This document shows, piece after piece, positions 29,344 through 38,761 of a stretch of DNA of 64,000 nt. Where the stretch lies: NCBI RefSeq assembly GCF_029625905.1, contig NZ_JARTLM010000012.1, positions 1-64,000 of the forward strand, given 5' to 3'. The notes under the pieces are model-generated. The model was not told the origin of the DNA and ran no database searches. It saw only the letters and a program-made list of their open reading frames with translations. Positions within the stretch are counted from its first letter, which is position 1. Every line of letters begins with the position of its first letter. The position numbers were made by a program, and so were the translations under genes. The DNA is from Hydrogenovibrio sp. 3SP14C1. GTDB lineage: Bacteria; Pseudomonadota; Gammaproteobacteria; Thiomicrospirales; Thiomicrospiraceae.

Positions 29344-31191
29344 ATGTCTATTCAACAACAGTTAAATTTTTTAAAGCAGGTTGAACCCTTTTCAGCTTTA
29401 AGTTTGAAAGAGTTGACGCATTTAGCCTCTGCTCTAGACGTAGTGTATTTTCCTTTAAAGACAACACTTGAGCTCTCAAGTCACCCGTCTTCAAAGCAAA
29501 GTGCATTTTTATATTTTGTCATTAAAGGGCATATTGCCGAGTTTGATGAGAGTAATCGTCAGAGAGCGGTTTATGGTGCGAATACCTTTTTTGGTGATGC
29601 TTTATTATTACAAAGAGAATCCTACCTGCGTTATGAGGTGATTGAAGAGGCGATTGCCTACCGCTTGCCACAAGCCATATTTCTGGAATTGGTTTCACAG
29701 CCTGAGATTCAAGGTTTTTTTATTGATGATATCACCGCCAAGCTGAATAAGCTTCATGCACAAATTCAGGCGGAATCATCTAGTGAAGCTCTGATGGGAA
29801 TTGTAGAAGAAGCGCCTTTGCAAACCTTGATTGAAGTCAATGAATCGACCGGGATAGAAGAGTGCGTACAAAAAATGCAGCAGTGTAAAACAGATGCTTG
29901 CGTGGTGCATTTTCAATCCTCCAGTGAAATGGGGATTGTCACCTCTATCGATTTATTGAATGCGCTTGCGTTAGAGCATTTACCTGTGAACTCGGAAGTA
30001 GGGCCTTTAGCAACAGTGCCGGTTGTTTCTGTTCATCAATTCGATTATTTATTTAATGCTCTGCTTAAAATGACTAAGTTTCGAATTAATCGTTTGGTGG
30101 TTCGTTCAGATGATGCGCTGGTTGGGGTGTTACACCAAAAAGACTTGATGGGGATGTTTGCAAATCAATCAAGTCTAGTGGTGTTGACTATTCAGCAAGC
30201 TGAAAAAATGGAAGATTTGAAGCGAGTTATTCACCAAATTGATGCGCTGGTTATCAATTTAAACAATCGTGGTGTCAAAACGCATTATATCGCCAAGCTG
30301 GTTAATGAACTGCATCGTAAAATCATGGAAAAAGTGTTTGAGTTTTTAAAACCTTTCTCTGAATTGGAGTCGGGGTGTTTATTAGTGATGGGCAGCGAAG
30401 GTCGTGCGGAACAAGTCATTAGAACCGATCAGGATAATGCGTTTATTTTACCGGATTCTGCCAAAAACCTACCAGGCCTGGTCGATTTTATGCAGGAGTT
30501 TACGCATAGTTTGATTGAGCTTGGCTTTCCCCCTTGTCCCGGCAATATTATGGTGTCGAATCCCATTTGGTGTCAGACTCTGTCAGATTTTAAGGAGCAG
30601 CTGAGAAATTGGATGATCCAGCCGTCGGCAGATGCTTTCATGAATCTATCGATCTTCTATGATGCAGATATTGTTTTGGGGGATGAGTCAATGCTGTTAG
30701 AAGCCAAGCAGGTTATGTTGAACTGGATTGCCTCGAATCAACATTTTCTGCCGCACTTTGCTAAACCAGTATTGCAATTCGATACCCCAATTAGCTTTTT
30801 TGGCAAGCTGGTGATGGATAAAAAATCGCATAAATCACAGATTGATATTAAAAAAGGCGGGGTTTTTCCAATCGTTCATGGTGTTCGGTGTTTGGCGATA
30901 GAGAAGGGTATTTTGAAAACGAACACGCATTGGCGAATTAAAGAGTTGATGAAAGAAGGCGTGTTAACAGAAGCATTTGGTATTGAGCTCGGGGAAACGT
31001 TGAATTTTTTAAATACGCTCAGGTTAGAGTCGATGGTTGAGCAGGTGAGTCGAAGCAAAATGCCGAATAACTTTTTACAAGTATCAGAATTAACACCGAT
31101 TCAACAAGATTTATTAAAAGAAGCGTTTAGTGTCGTGAATCGTTTCAAAAAACTGATCGATCATCATTTTAAAGTTTCTGCGGTGCTATAA
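29344..31191 (+). CDS. cNMP-binding / CBS / DUF294 nucleotidyltransferase-like protein
   Basis: A 615-residue cytoplasmic protein. Order of domains: a cyclic-nucleotide-binding-like domain (about 10-135), a CBS pair (about 155-280), a DUF294 nucleotidyltransferase-fold domain with MGSEGRAEQ...TDQDN near 347-365, and a DUF294 C-terminal substrate-binding domain (about 450-610). The GS...R...D-x-D pattern suggests a working active site. Such proteins are often found after acs/actP with an exonuclease, as here, and are thought to regulate acetate use; the substrate is unknown. An in-gene CCAGGCCTGG copy is at 30472-30481. Confidence 0.88.
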   Translation: MSIQQQLNFLKQVEPFSALSLKELTHLASALDVVYFPLKTTLELSSHPSSKQSAFLYFVIKGHIAEFDESNRQRAVYGANTFFGDALLLQRESYLRYEVIEEAIAYRLPQAIFLELVSQPEIQGFFIDDITAKLNKLHAQIQAESSSEALMGIVEEAPLQTLIEVNESTGIEECVQKMQQCKTDACVVHFQSSSEMGIVTSIDLLNALALEHLPVNSEVGPLATVPVVSVHQFDYLFNALLKMTKFRINRLVVRSDDALVGVLHQKDLMGMFANQSSLVVLTIQQAEKMEDLKRVIHQIDALVINLNNRGVKTHYIAKLVNELHRKIMEKVFEFLKPFSELESGCLLVMGSEGRAEQVIRTDQDNAFILPDSAKNLPGLVDFMQEFTHSLIELGFPPCPGNIMVSNPIWCQTLSDFKEQLRNWMIQPSADAFMNLSIFYDADIVLGDESMLLEAKQVMLNWIASNQHFLPHFAKPVLQFDTPISFFGKLVMDKKSHKSQIDIKKGGVFPIVHGVRCLAIEKGILKTNTHWRIKELMKEGVLTEAFGIELGETLNFLNTLRLESMVEQVSRSKMPNNFLQVSELTPIQQDLLKEAFSVVNRFKKLIDHHFKVSAVL

Positions 31192-31205
31192 AGGGTTAGT
31201 GCAAT

Positions 31206-31829
31206 ATGTTTGAACAATTAAAACAGCGTTGGAATCAAAAGCGATTAAAAGATCCGCGTTTTGAATTTTTGTTCGACTCGTCCTCTGAAGAAGAGGTTGT
31301 TTGTTTTGATTGCGAAACAACAGGGCTTAACCCGCGTAGAGATAGATTGGTTTCCTTAAGCGCAATAAAAATTAGAGGGAATGAAATATTGACCAGCGAA
31401 GCGTTGAATTTGACTTTCTTACAGAAGCGGGATATTTCAGAAGAAAGCATTAAAATTCACATGATTCGTAATGAAGATACAAAACAAGGGTTGAGTGAGC
31501 AGGAGGGTATTGAAGCATTTTTACATTTTATCGGTTCACGGGAGCTGGTCGGCTATTATTTGGAATTTGACGTTGCCATGGTGAATCAGATTATTAAACC
31601 TTGGCTTGGTATCACTTTACCGAACCCCCAGATTGAAGTGTCAGCACGTTATTATGATTATAAAGAGGAAGTTATTCCTAAAAAAATCATAGACTTGTCA
31701 TTTGATTCGATTTTAAAAGACTTAGACTTACCAAATTTAGGTCAACATGATGCATTTAGTGATGCATTTATGACTAGCTTGATTTTTATAAAACTGAAGT
31801 CACTTGAAAACTACCAAGGCCTTTATTGA
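31206..31829 (+). CDS. DEDDh 3'-5' exonuclease (DnaQ/PolC-epsilon-like)
   Basis: A 207-residue exonuclease domain protein. Exo I is CFDCETTGLNP (about 33-43), Exo II is GYYLEFDVAMVN (about 116-127) and Exo III is QHDAFSDAFMTSL near 178, giving D, E, D, H and D in the DEDDh order. It likely removes nucleotides from 3' ends of nucleic acid; the cellular role is not known. It follows the DUF294 gene by 14 bases and so belongs to the acetate-linked unit. Its stop codon lies within the -35 box of the following promoter. Confidence 0.88.
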   Translation: MFEQLKQRWNQKRLKDPRFEFLFDSSSEEEVVCFDCETTGLNPRRDRLVSLSAIKIRGNEILTSEALNLTFLQKRDISEESIKIHMIRNEDTKQGLSEQEGIEAFLHFIGSRELVGYYLEFDVAMVNQIIKPWLGITLPNPQIEVSARYYDYKEEVIPKKIIDLSFDSILKDLDLPNLGQHDAFSDAFMTSLIFIKLKSLENYQGLY

Positions 31830-31854
31830 CATACGCAGGGATTGTGAATATAAT
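31826..31854 (+). promoter_or_regulatory. Exact-consensus sigma70 promoter
   Basis: TTGACA at 31826-31831, a 17-base spacer and TATAAT at 31849-31854: every base of both hexamers and the ideal spacing. Transcription would start near 31861. The -35 overlaps the TGA stop of the exonuclease gene. Confidence 0.9.
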
Positions 31855-31860
31855 ATTTTC

Positions 31861-31950
31861 AGTTTTTTAAATCTTCATTAAGAGAAAGAAATTGGTATCA
31901 GACTTCTTTCTGCTTAAATTTTAAAAACCCCGTTTTTACGGGGTTTTTTA
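31861..31950 (+). ncRNA. Predicted ~90-nt structured RNA or attenuated leader before rimP
   Basis: Between the consensus promoter and a strong terminator lie about 90 bases with no ORF. They contain a 13-bp stem (31878-31890 with 31904-31917, one bulged G, 13-base loop) followed by the terminator hairpin. This is the form of a small RNA or of an attenuator controlling rimP-nusA-infB. In E. coli this operon starts with a tRNA gene (metY), which is missing here. Confidence 0.6.
31922..31950 (+). terminator. Strong terminator/attenuator before rimP
   Basis: AAAAACCCCGT pairs with ACGGGGTTTTT around TTTT, followed by Ts. It ends 28 bases before the rimP start and would stop most transcripts from the promoter at 31826 unless anti-termination or read-through occurs. 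Confidence 0.88.
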
Positions 31951-31977
31951 TTTTTTGAATTAAGGAAAGTACAATCT

Positions 31978-32433
31978 GTGACCTTGGAAGACAAGATTGA
32001 AAATTTATTACGCCCAACGATTGAAACCATGGGGTTTCAATTTTGGGGTTGTGAGTATTTACCTGCTGGAAAGCATTCCACTTTAAGAATTTATATAGAT
32101 AATGCCGAACTCGGCGTCAATGTGGATGATTGTGGAAAAGTGAGCCGCCAGGTGAGTGCGATCATGGATGTCGAAGATCCGATATCAAATGCTTATATGT
32201 TAGAAGTGTCATCCCCTGGAATGGATAGACCTTTATTTCATCCTGAGCAATATAAAGCTTATGAAGGACAAGAGGTTCAAGTCAGAACCTCTAGCCCTGT
32301 TATGGGTCGAAAGCGCTTTAAAGGTGTAATGTCACAAGTATCTGAAAGCGACATTGCAGTTGAAGTTGATGGTGAGCTTTACGAGATCCCTTTTAGTTTA
32401 ATTGACAAAGCCAATATAGTTCCCCAGTTTTGA
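31978..32433 (+). CDS. rimP: Ribosome maturation factor RimP
   Basis: A 151-residue protein helping 30S subunit assembly. Typical blocks are GCEYLPAGKHSTLRIYID (about 23-40), the DCGKVSRQVSAIMD stretch and LEVSSPGMDRPLF. It starts with GTG at 31978, supported by AAGGAAAG 8 bases upstream. It is the first gene of rimP-nusA-infB-rbfA-truB. Confidence 0.95.
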   Translation: MTLEDKIENLLRPTIETMGFQFWGCEYLPAGKHSTLRIYIDNAELGVNVDDCGKVSRQVSAIMDVEDPISNAYMLEVSSPGMDRPLFHPEQYKAYEGQEVQVRTSSPVMGRKRFKGVMSQVSESDIAVEVDGELYEIPFSLIDKANIVPQF

Positions 32434-32502
32434 TGAGTTAAACAAAGGGGTTTTACCCTTTAAGAGTAACGATAACGTACCCCCTATTTTGAGGAAATAG
32501 AA

Positions 32503-33990
32503 ATGAGTAAGGAAGTTTTAGCAGTTGTTGAAATCATGTCTAACGAAAAAGGCGTGGAAAAAGAAATTATCTTTGACGCCATTGAAGCGGCGCTAGCGAC
32601 AGCAACTAGAAAAAGTCATAACGATGAAATTGACGCACGTGTTTCTATTGACCGATATACGGGTGATTACGAAACTTTCCGTCGTTGGGAAGTGATTGAA
32701 GACGACGTTGAAATCGAAGATCACGTTGGTTGGTATATTCGTCATATGGATGCAGTTGATGTTGAGCCGCATATTGAACCAGGTGAATTTATTGAAGAGT
32801 CAATCGAATCAATTGAATTTGGTCGTATCGGTGCGCAAACAGCGAAGCAAGTGATTATTCAAAAAGTTCGTGAAGCTGAGCGTAAAAAAGTGGTTGAAGA
32901 ATATTCGAAGCGCGTTGGAGAAATTATAACCGGTCAGGTTAAACGTGTTGACCGCGGTGATGTCATCCTCGATTTAGGGGATAATGTCGATGCAGTGATC
33001 CCACGTTCAGAATTGATTAATCGTGAAAATTTTAAAATGGGCGACCGTGTCCGTGCTTACGTTCAAGAAGTTTCTTTCCGTCCTCGTGGACCACAGATTG
33101 TTATGTCTCGTGCGTGTAAAGAAATGTTGATGGAGCTGTTTAAAATCGAAGTGCCTGAAATTGGCGACGATTTGATTGATATTATGAGCGCTGCGCGCGA
33201 TGTTGGCTTAAGAGCGAAAGTTGCAGTGCGTGCTAATGATCCTCGACTAGACCCTATTGGGGCTTGTGTCGGGATGCGTGGTGGACGTGTTCAAGCAGTC
33301 ACGAATGAATTAAACGGCGAGCGTATCGATATTATCCTTTGGGATTCAAACGATGCGCAGTTTGTTATTAATGCAATGGCACCGGCTGAAGTCACGTCTA
33401 TTATGGTTGATGAAGACAAGCATACAATGGACTTGGCAGTTGATGATGAGCAATTGTCTCAAGCAATTGGTAAAAACGGTCAAAATATCCGCTTGGCAAC
33501 TGAGTTGACAGGTTGGGAATTGAATGTCATGTCTGAATCAGACATGGCAGCTAAGCATGAAACAGAATCGAAAGGTCAGATGGATTTATTCGTCAATGGC
33601 CTAGAAGTCGATGAAGAGCTTGCAGAAGTTCTTGTTGCAGAAGGCTTTACCACGCTTGAAGAAGTGGCGTATGTACCAGCTGCAGAAATGTTAGAGATCG
33701 AAGGCTTTGATGAAGAGATTGTTGCAGCTTTAAAAGAAAGAGCTAAAGATGCACTGTTGACTCAAGCAATTGCAAACGAAGAAAAAACAGCCATGGCTGA
33801 ACCAGCACAAGATTTATTGGACTTAGAAGGCATGACTGAAGAAATGGCAAAAACGCTCGCTTCTAAAGGAATCATCACTCAGGAAGATTTAGCTGAATTA
33901 GGCACGGATGAAGTATTAGAAATAGTAGAGATGGATGCGGACGCAGCTAGCGAATTGATTTTGAAAGCACGCGCACCATGGTTTGAATAA
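32503..33990 (+). CDS. nusA: Transcription termination/antitermination factor NusA
   Basis: A 495-residue protein. The N-terminal RNA-polymerase-binding domain (about 1-125) is followed by S1 (about 135-200), two KH domains (about 230-345, with GACVGMRGGRVQAV and AIGKNGQNIRLA) and two acidic repeats (about 360-495), as in gammaproteobacterial NusA. It controls pausing and termination, so it could act on the attenuator-like hairpin before its own operon. The 69-base gap after rimP holds a small AAAGGG/CCCTTT hairpin. Confidence 0.97.
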   Translation: MSKEVLAVVEIMSNEKGVEKEIIFDAIEAALATATRKSHNDEIDARVSIDRYTGDYETFRRWEVIEDDVEIEDHVGWYIRHMDAVDVEPHIEPGEFIEESIESIEFGRIGAQTAKQVIIQKVREAERKKVVEEYSKRVGEIITGQVKRVDRGDVILDLGDNVDAVIPRSELINRENFKMGDRVRAYVQEVSFRPRGPQIVMSRACKEMLMELFKIEVPEIGDDLIDIMSAARDVGLRAKVAVRANDPRLDPIGACVGMRGGRVQAVTNELNGERIDIILWDSNDAQFVINAMAPAEVTSIMVDEDKHTMDLAVDDEQLSQAIGKNGQNIRLATELTGWELNVMSESDMAAKHETESKGQMDLFVNGLEVDEELAEVLVAEGFTTLEEVAYVPAAEMLEIEGFDEEIVAALKERAKDALLTQAIANEEKTAMAEPAQDLLDLEGMTEEMAKTLASKGIITQEDLAELGTDEVLEIVEMDADAASELILKARAPWFE

Positions 33991-34009
33991 TCTAGGAGGG
34001 CACTAGTGT

Positions 34010-36472
34010 ATGTCTCAAGTATCAATTAAACAGTTTGCAGAAACATTGAAACTTTCGGTCGATAAATTATTATCACAGCTGAAAGACGCAGGCATATCGG
34101 GTAAGAAAGAAGCGGATTTTTTGTCAGACGATGAGAAAATGACGTTATTAAATTACCTGAAAGGGCTCCACGGAGAAACCGCGGATGCGCCTAAGAAAGT
34201 TACATTAAAAAGAAAGCAGGTTCAAAAGCTGAATTTGTCTTCTGGTGCAGGCAAAAGAACTGTTAATGTTGAGGTACGTAAGAAAAGAACTTACGTTAAA
34301 AAGCCTGAAACGGTTGAAGAGCCAGTTGTTGAAGAACCAGTCGTGGAAGAAGTGGTTGCAGATGTGCCAGAAAAGGATACAGCTGCAGTGGCAGAAACTA
34401 AAACGACCAAAGAAACTGAAGCATCAGCAGAAAAAGTCGAACAAGCCCCTGTTTCACCAGAAGCAATCTTAGATGTTGTGCCTGAACCGGTTCCTGTTGA
34501 ATCCGATAAGAAGCATAAACACGATAAGAAAAAACAAAGCAAACCACCGGTTAAAGAAGAGCCTAAGCATAAAGGTAAGCCTAAGCCAAAAGAAAAACAG
34601 TCTAAAAAGACTTTGGCTATGTCAGGAGATCAATCGTTTGGTCGTCGTCGACATAAAGGGCATAAAAAAGCTCATAACGCTGACAACGAGCATGGTTTCC
34701 AAAAGCCTGTTGAAAAGCAAGTTAGAGAAGTTCCTCTAGGTGAAACGATTAAAGTTTCTGAACTGGCAGATAAAATGGCGGTTAAAGCAACAGAGGTTAT
34801 TAAAACCATGATGGGCTTCGGTTCAATGGTGACGATAAACCAAGTGCTTGACCAAGAAACTGCGCAGTTAGTCGTTGAAGAGATGGGCCATAAGTTCGTT
34901 TTAGTCAATGAAAACCAGCTTGAAGATGATGTTGTGAATCAAGATTATGACGGTGAAACGGTTCAACGTTCACCTGTTGTCACTATTATGGGGCATGTTG
35001 ACCATGGTAAAACATCGCTTTTGGATTACATTCGTAAAGCGAAAGTCGCTCATGGCGAATCTGGTGGGATTACCCAACATATTGGGGCTTACCATGTAGA
35101 AACAGGTCATGGTGGTGTCACTTTTATTGATACTCCAGGGCATGAGGCGTTTACAGCAATGCGTGCACGTGGTGCGAAAGTAACTGATGTTGTCGTCATT
35201 GTGGTTGCAGCTGATGATGGTGTTATGCCTCAAACCAAAGAAGCGATTCAACATGCTAAAGCGGCCAAATTGGGAATGGTGATTGCCATTAACAAAATGG
35301 ATAAAGAAGGGGCTAACCCTGATCGCGTGATGCAAGAACTGGTTGCTGAAGAAGTGGTGCCGGAAGAATGGGGTGGTGATACTCAGTTTATCCGTGTATC
35401 TGCTAAGTCTGGTGAAGGGGTTGATGATTTACTGGATGCGATTCTATTGCAATCAGAAATTTTAGAGCTTGAAGCACCGCTTGAAGGTCCTGCGAAAGGT
35501 GTGGTCGTTGAATCTAGACTAGATAAAGGTCGAGGCCCTGTTGCAACAGTTCTTGTTCAAGCTGGAACCTTGAAGAAAGGCGATATTGCTTTATGTGGTA
35601 TGGAATATGGACGTGTTCGTGCGCTTGTCAATGAAAGCGGCGAACAAGTTGAGAGTGCTGGCCCCTCTATTCCGGTTGAAATACTTGGGATGTCAGGTGT
35701 GCCGGTTGCCGGTGATGACATGATTACCGTCGAATCAGAGCGTAAGGCACGTGAAGTGGCTATGTTCCGTCAAAGTAAACATAAAGAGAAGAAGATCGCT
35801 CGTCAGCAGAAGTCTAAGTTGGATAACATGTTCAACAAGATGGAAGAAGGTGAAGTTCAGAATGTTAATATCATTCTGAAAGCCGACGTGCAAGGGTCGA
35901 TTGAAGCCATCGTGGATGCTTTGGTTAAGCTTTCAAATGATGAAGTAAAAGTTTCCGTTATTTCATCAGGTGTTGGTGGGATTACAGAAACCGATGCTAA
36001 CTTGGCCGTAGCTTCTGATGCATTGATCTTCGGGTTTAATGTACGTGCTGATGCAAAAGCCAAGCGCTTGATTGATAGTGAAGGAATTTTCTTAAAATAT
36101 TACAGCGTTATCTATGAGATCGTTGATGAAGTGAAGCGTGCAGTTGAAGGTAAGCTTGCTCCTGACTTTAAAGAAGAAATTATTGGTGTTGCAGATGTGC
36201 GTGATGTCTTTAAGGCACCTAAGATCGGCTTAATTGCAGGTTGTATGGTGACAGAAGGTAACGTGAAACGTAATAACCCGATTCGTGTCCTTCGTGATAA
36301 TATTGTTATTTATCAAGGCGCATTAGAATCTCTTCGCCGCTTTAAAGATGACGTGCCAGAAGTTCGTCAAGGCATGGAATGCGGTATTGGGGTTAAAGAC
36401 TATAACGATGTCAAAGTCGGTGACCAGATTGAGGTTTATGAGCGCGTTGAAGTTAAACGTACTTTAGACTAA
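34010..36472 (+). CDS. infB: Translation initiation factor IF-2
   Basis: An 820-residue GTPase that brings initiator tRNA to the 30S subunit. An N-terminal IF2_N domain (about 1-55) is followed by a long charged linker with short EEPVVE-type repeats, a second IF2_N domain (about 240-295), and the G domain with GHVDHGKTS near 327, DTPGHEAF and NKMDK. Beta-barrel domains and the tRNA-binding C-terminus complete it. AGGAGGG lies before the ATG. It comes 19 bases after nusA. Confidence 0.97.
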   Translation: MSQVSIKQFAETLKLSVDKLLSQLKDAGISGKKEADFLSDDEKMTLLNYLKGLHGETADAPKKVTLKRKQVQKLNLSSGAGKRTVNVEVRKKRTYVKKPETVEEPVVEEPVVEEVVADVPEKDTAAVAETKTTKETEASAEKVEQAPVSPEAILDVVPEPVPVESDKKHKHDKKKQSKPPVKEEPKHKGKPKPKEKQSKKTLAMSGDQSFGRRRHKGHKKAHNADNEHGFQKPVEKQVREVPLGETIKVSELADKMAVKATEVIKTMMGFGSMVTINQVLDQETAQLVVEEMGHKFVLVNENQLEDDVVNQDYDGETVQRSPVVTIMGHVDHGKTSLLDYIRKAKVAHGESGGITQHIGAYHVETGHGGVTFIDTPGHEAFTAMRARGAKVTDVVVIVVAADDGVMPQTKEAIQHAKAAKLGMVIAINKMDKEGANPDRVMQELVAEEVVPEEWGGDTQFIRVSAKSGEGVDDLLDAILLQSEILELEAPLEGPAKGVVVESRLDKGRGPVATVLVQAGTLKKGDIALCGMEYGRVRALVNESGEQVESAGPSIPVEILGMSGVPVAGDDMITVESERKAREVAMFRQSKHKEKKIARQQKSKLDNMFNKMEEGEVQNVNIILKADVQGSIEAIVDALVKLSNDEVKVSVISSGVGGITETDANLAVASDALIFGFNVRADAKAKRLIDSEGIFLKYYSVIYEIVDEVKRAVEGKLAPDFKEEIIGVADVRDVFKAPKIGLIAGCMVTEGNVKRNNPIRVLRDNIVIYQGALESLRRFKDDVPEVRQGMECGIGVKDYNDVKVGDQIEVYERVEVKRTLD

Positions 36473-36536
36473 TTGACGTCCATTCCTTGTTTAGAAGTGC
36501 GTTACTTTTAAGTTAACAAGGGTTGTATATTTTTTC

Positions 36537-36566
36537 AGTGCCCCGTCTTCGGGGCATTGTTGTTTC
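36537..36566 (+). terminator. Hairpin between infB and rbfA
   Basis: TGCCCCG and CGGGGCA pair around TCTT. The following bases are T-rich but interrupted by G, so this is probably a partial terminator or processing site rather than a full stop. Confidence 0.5.
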
Positions 36567-36590
36567 TAGCTAATAAAAGAGAACCTTATT

Positions 36591-36959
36591 ATGAATGAAG
36601 AAGTCAGTAGACCCGCACGAGTGGCTTTAGAAATTCGCAAAACCTTAATGGAAGTTTTACATCGTGATACAAAAGACCCTCGTTTAGAGAAGGTTAATAT
36701 TACCGAATGTAAAGTCTCAAAAGATTTAAGTATTGCGACAGTTTATTTCACCATTATTGGTGTCAATGAAAAAGACCAACCTGCACAAGATGCGATTAAA
36801 GCGCTTGAAAAGGCGAAAGGGTTTTTTCGTTCGGAAATTGGCAAACGTATGAATTTACGTATTACACCGGAAGTGCGCTTTTTTTACGATACCGTCGCAG
36901 AAAATGCGAGTCATATTGAAGAATTGATTTTTAAAGCATTACACCAGAACAAGAAATAA
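36591..36959 (+). CDS. rbfA: Ribosome-binding factor A
   Basis: A 122-residue KH-like protein for 30S maturation and cold growth. Family features are the VALEIRKTLMEVLHRDTKDPRL start, VSKDLSIATVYFT and the ITPEVRFFYD block. It follows infB by about 120 bases with a hairpin between, and precedes truB. Confidence 0.95.
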   Translation: MNEEVSRPARVALEIRKTLMEVLHRDTKDPRLEKVNITECKVSKDLSIATVYFTIIGVNEKDQPAQDAIKALEKAKGFFRSEIGKRMNLRITPEVRFFYDTVAENASHIEELIFKALHQNKK

Positions 36960-36989
36960 TTCTATTTAACGTTAATAATCGTGGTAAGT

Positions 36990-37901
36990 ATGGCAAAAAA
37001 GCAGTGGCAAAAGGTGGATGGAATTGTCCTTCTGAATAAACCTGAAGGGGTAACTTCAAATGGATTGCTTCAACAGGTAAGGCGTGTTTATAACGCCAAA
37101 AAAGCGGGGCACACTGGTGCTTTAGATCCTTTTGCAACCGGGTTGCTGCCTATTTGTTTAGGGGAAGCCACGAAAGTTTCCGGGTTATTGTTGGATTCTG
37201 ATAAACGCTATATTGCCACATTGCAATTAGGGGTTGAAACGGATTCGGGCGATAAGGATGGTAACCCCTTAAGAACGGTTCAAGTACCGGCATTGAGTAA
37301 AGATGTATTGGAAAAAGTCTTTACTCAGTTTCAAGGCGACATTATGCAAGTGCCTCCTATGTATTCAGCGTTGAAACATCAGGGGAAACCTTTATACGAG
37401 TATGCACGAAAGGGCATTGAAATTGAACGAGTGGCGCGTCCAATCCATATTTATGATCTTGAGTTAATCGATTTCGAAAAGACGGTCGTACGCTTCGAAG
37501 TGCTTTGTTCTAAAGGGACTTATGTCAGAACCTTAGGAGAAGATATCGCCAAGGCTTTAGGAACAGTCGGTCACTTGATTGCGTTGCACCGAACACAGAC
37601 GGGTGCTTTAAAAGCTGATGCGATGGTGACTCTGGAAGAAATCGAGTTGAATAAAGAAGCCTATCTACAACCGCTAGATCTTCCGTTAGAGCATCTTCAA
37701 GCGATTGACCTCAGTGCTGAAGATACAGATAAGATTCTGCATGGTGGAAAGCTTGATGTTGATGAACCTGAAACATCGCTGGTGAGATTCTATGATCCGC
37801 AAGCTCGTTTTATTGGCGTGGGAGAGTGGCAGCAGGAAAAGCAGCTCCTCAAACCTAAACGGTTATTTAATTTAGACCCTATTGACGAGCCGCAGCCTTA
37901 A
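36990..37901 (+). CDS. truB: tRNA pseudouridine(55) synthase TruB
   Basis: A 303-residue enzyme isomerising U55 in the T loop of tRNAs. The catalytic motif GHTGALDPFATG has the nucleophile D46. RYIATLQLG, the CSKGTYVRTL block and a C-terminal PUA-like part agree. The ATG at 36990 is chosen over an in-frame GTG three codons earlier because homology begins at MAKKQWQ; neither start has a strong ribosome-binding site. Confidence 0.95.
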   Translation: MAKKQWQKVDGIVLLNKPEGVTSNGLLQQVRRVYNAKKAGHTGALDPFATGLLPICLGEATKVSGLLLDSDKRYIATLQLGVETDSGDKDGNPLRTVQVPALSKDVLEKVFTQFQGDIMQVPPMYSALKHQGKPLYEYARKGIEIERVARPIHIYDLELIDFEKTVVRFEVLCSKGTYVRTLGEDIAKALGTVGHLIALHRTQTGALKADAMVTLEEIELNKEAYLQPLDLPLEHLQAIDLSAEDTDKILHGGKLDVDEPETSLVRFYDPQARFIGVGEWQQEKQLLKPKRLFNLDPIDEPQP

Positions 37902-37912
37902 AGAGGGGTGTT

Positions 37913-38746
37913 ATGACGTGTTATAACCCCGAGTTGCCGTTGGTGGATGCACGTGGCTTTGAAGCCTTTCAAGAAAGTCACTTCAAGACCGCGACCCATT
38001 TACCTTGGCCGGAATTGAAGCAACGCATGAATGAGCTGCCAGCCAGACCAGCCAAATTACAATTGCTGGCAGACAGTCTTTATTTAGAAGAAGCGCATTC
38101 ATTTTTGGTTGAAAAAGGCTATCATCTCGAATGGGGTTTGTCTGATACAGATTTCCAATCCCTTATAAAGAAATCACCAGGCCTGGCTGTTTCTGGAACC
38201 GAGTCCCGTATTTTATGGTCTCCCAGTTCATTAATTGAAACGTTTGTCACAGAGTATGCAAATCAACCCTCTTCTGACGCCAAGCCGTTGGCATTGGATA
38301 TTGGCTGCGGCGGCGGACGAGATGCAGTGTATTTATCGATGAATGGCTGGGATGTCACTGGAATAGATCATAAAGAGTCGGCAATGCAGCGCGCCAAACA
38401 GTTAGCGGACTTTCACCAGCAGTCTGTTCATTGGTACACTTGCTCTGTTAAAGAGTCAGGTTGCTTACCCTCACAGCCGGTTGATTTAATTGTCGTTATT
38501 CGATATCTCAATCGGGCGCTATTTGACAGCATTAAAACGTTGCTAAAACCGAACGGGTATCTAGTATTTCAAACCTTTGTAGAAGGGGTTGAAGCATTTG
38601 GATCCCCTAAAAACCCAAATTATATTTTGAAAAAAGGGGAGTTGGCAAAAACCTTTAAAGATTTTCGTATAATTGTTGATAGAATAGACACACTCAATGA
38701 TGGTCGCCCTGTTGCGTCCTTTATTGCTCAAAAAATAAAAGATTAG
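37913..38746 (+). CDS. Degenerate rhodanese domain fused to a SAM-dependent methyltransferase
   Basis: A 277-residue two-part protein. The N-terminal ~90 residues resemble a rhodanese domain (LVDARGFEAFQESHF...ATHLPW) but lack the catalytic cysteine. The rest is a class I methyltransferase with LDIGCGGGRDAVYLS near 127-141 and a TehB-like layout. Substrate unknown. It follows truB by 11 bases and splits the usual truB-rpsO adjacency. An in-gene CCAGGCCTGG copy is at 38177-38186. Confidence 0.82.
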   Translation: MTCYNPELPLVDARGFEAFQESHFKTATHLPWPELKQRMNELPARPAKLQLLADSLYLEEAHSFLVEKGYHLEWGLSDTDFQSLIKKSPGLAVSGTESRILWSPSSLIETFVTEYANQPSSDAKPLALDIGCGGGRDAVYLSMNGWDVTGIDHKESAMQRAKQLADFHQQSVHWYTCSVKESGCLPSQPVDLIVVIRYLNRALFDSIKTLLKPNGYLVFQTFVEGVEAFGSPKNPNYILKKGELAKTFKDFRIIVDRIDTLNDGRPVASFIAQKIKD

Positions 38747-38761
38747 AAAGAGATTGATACT

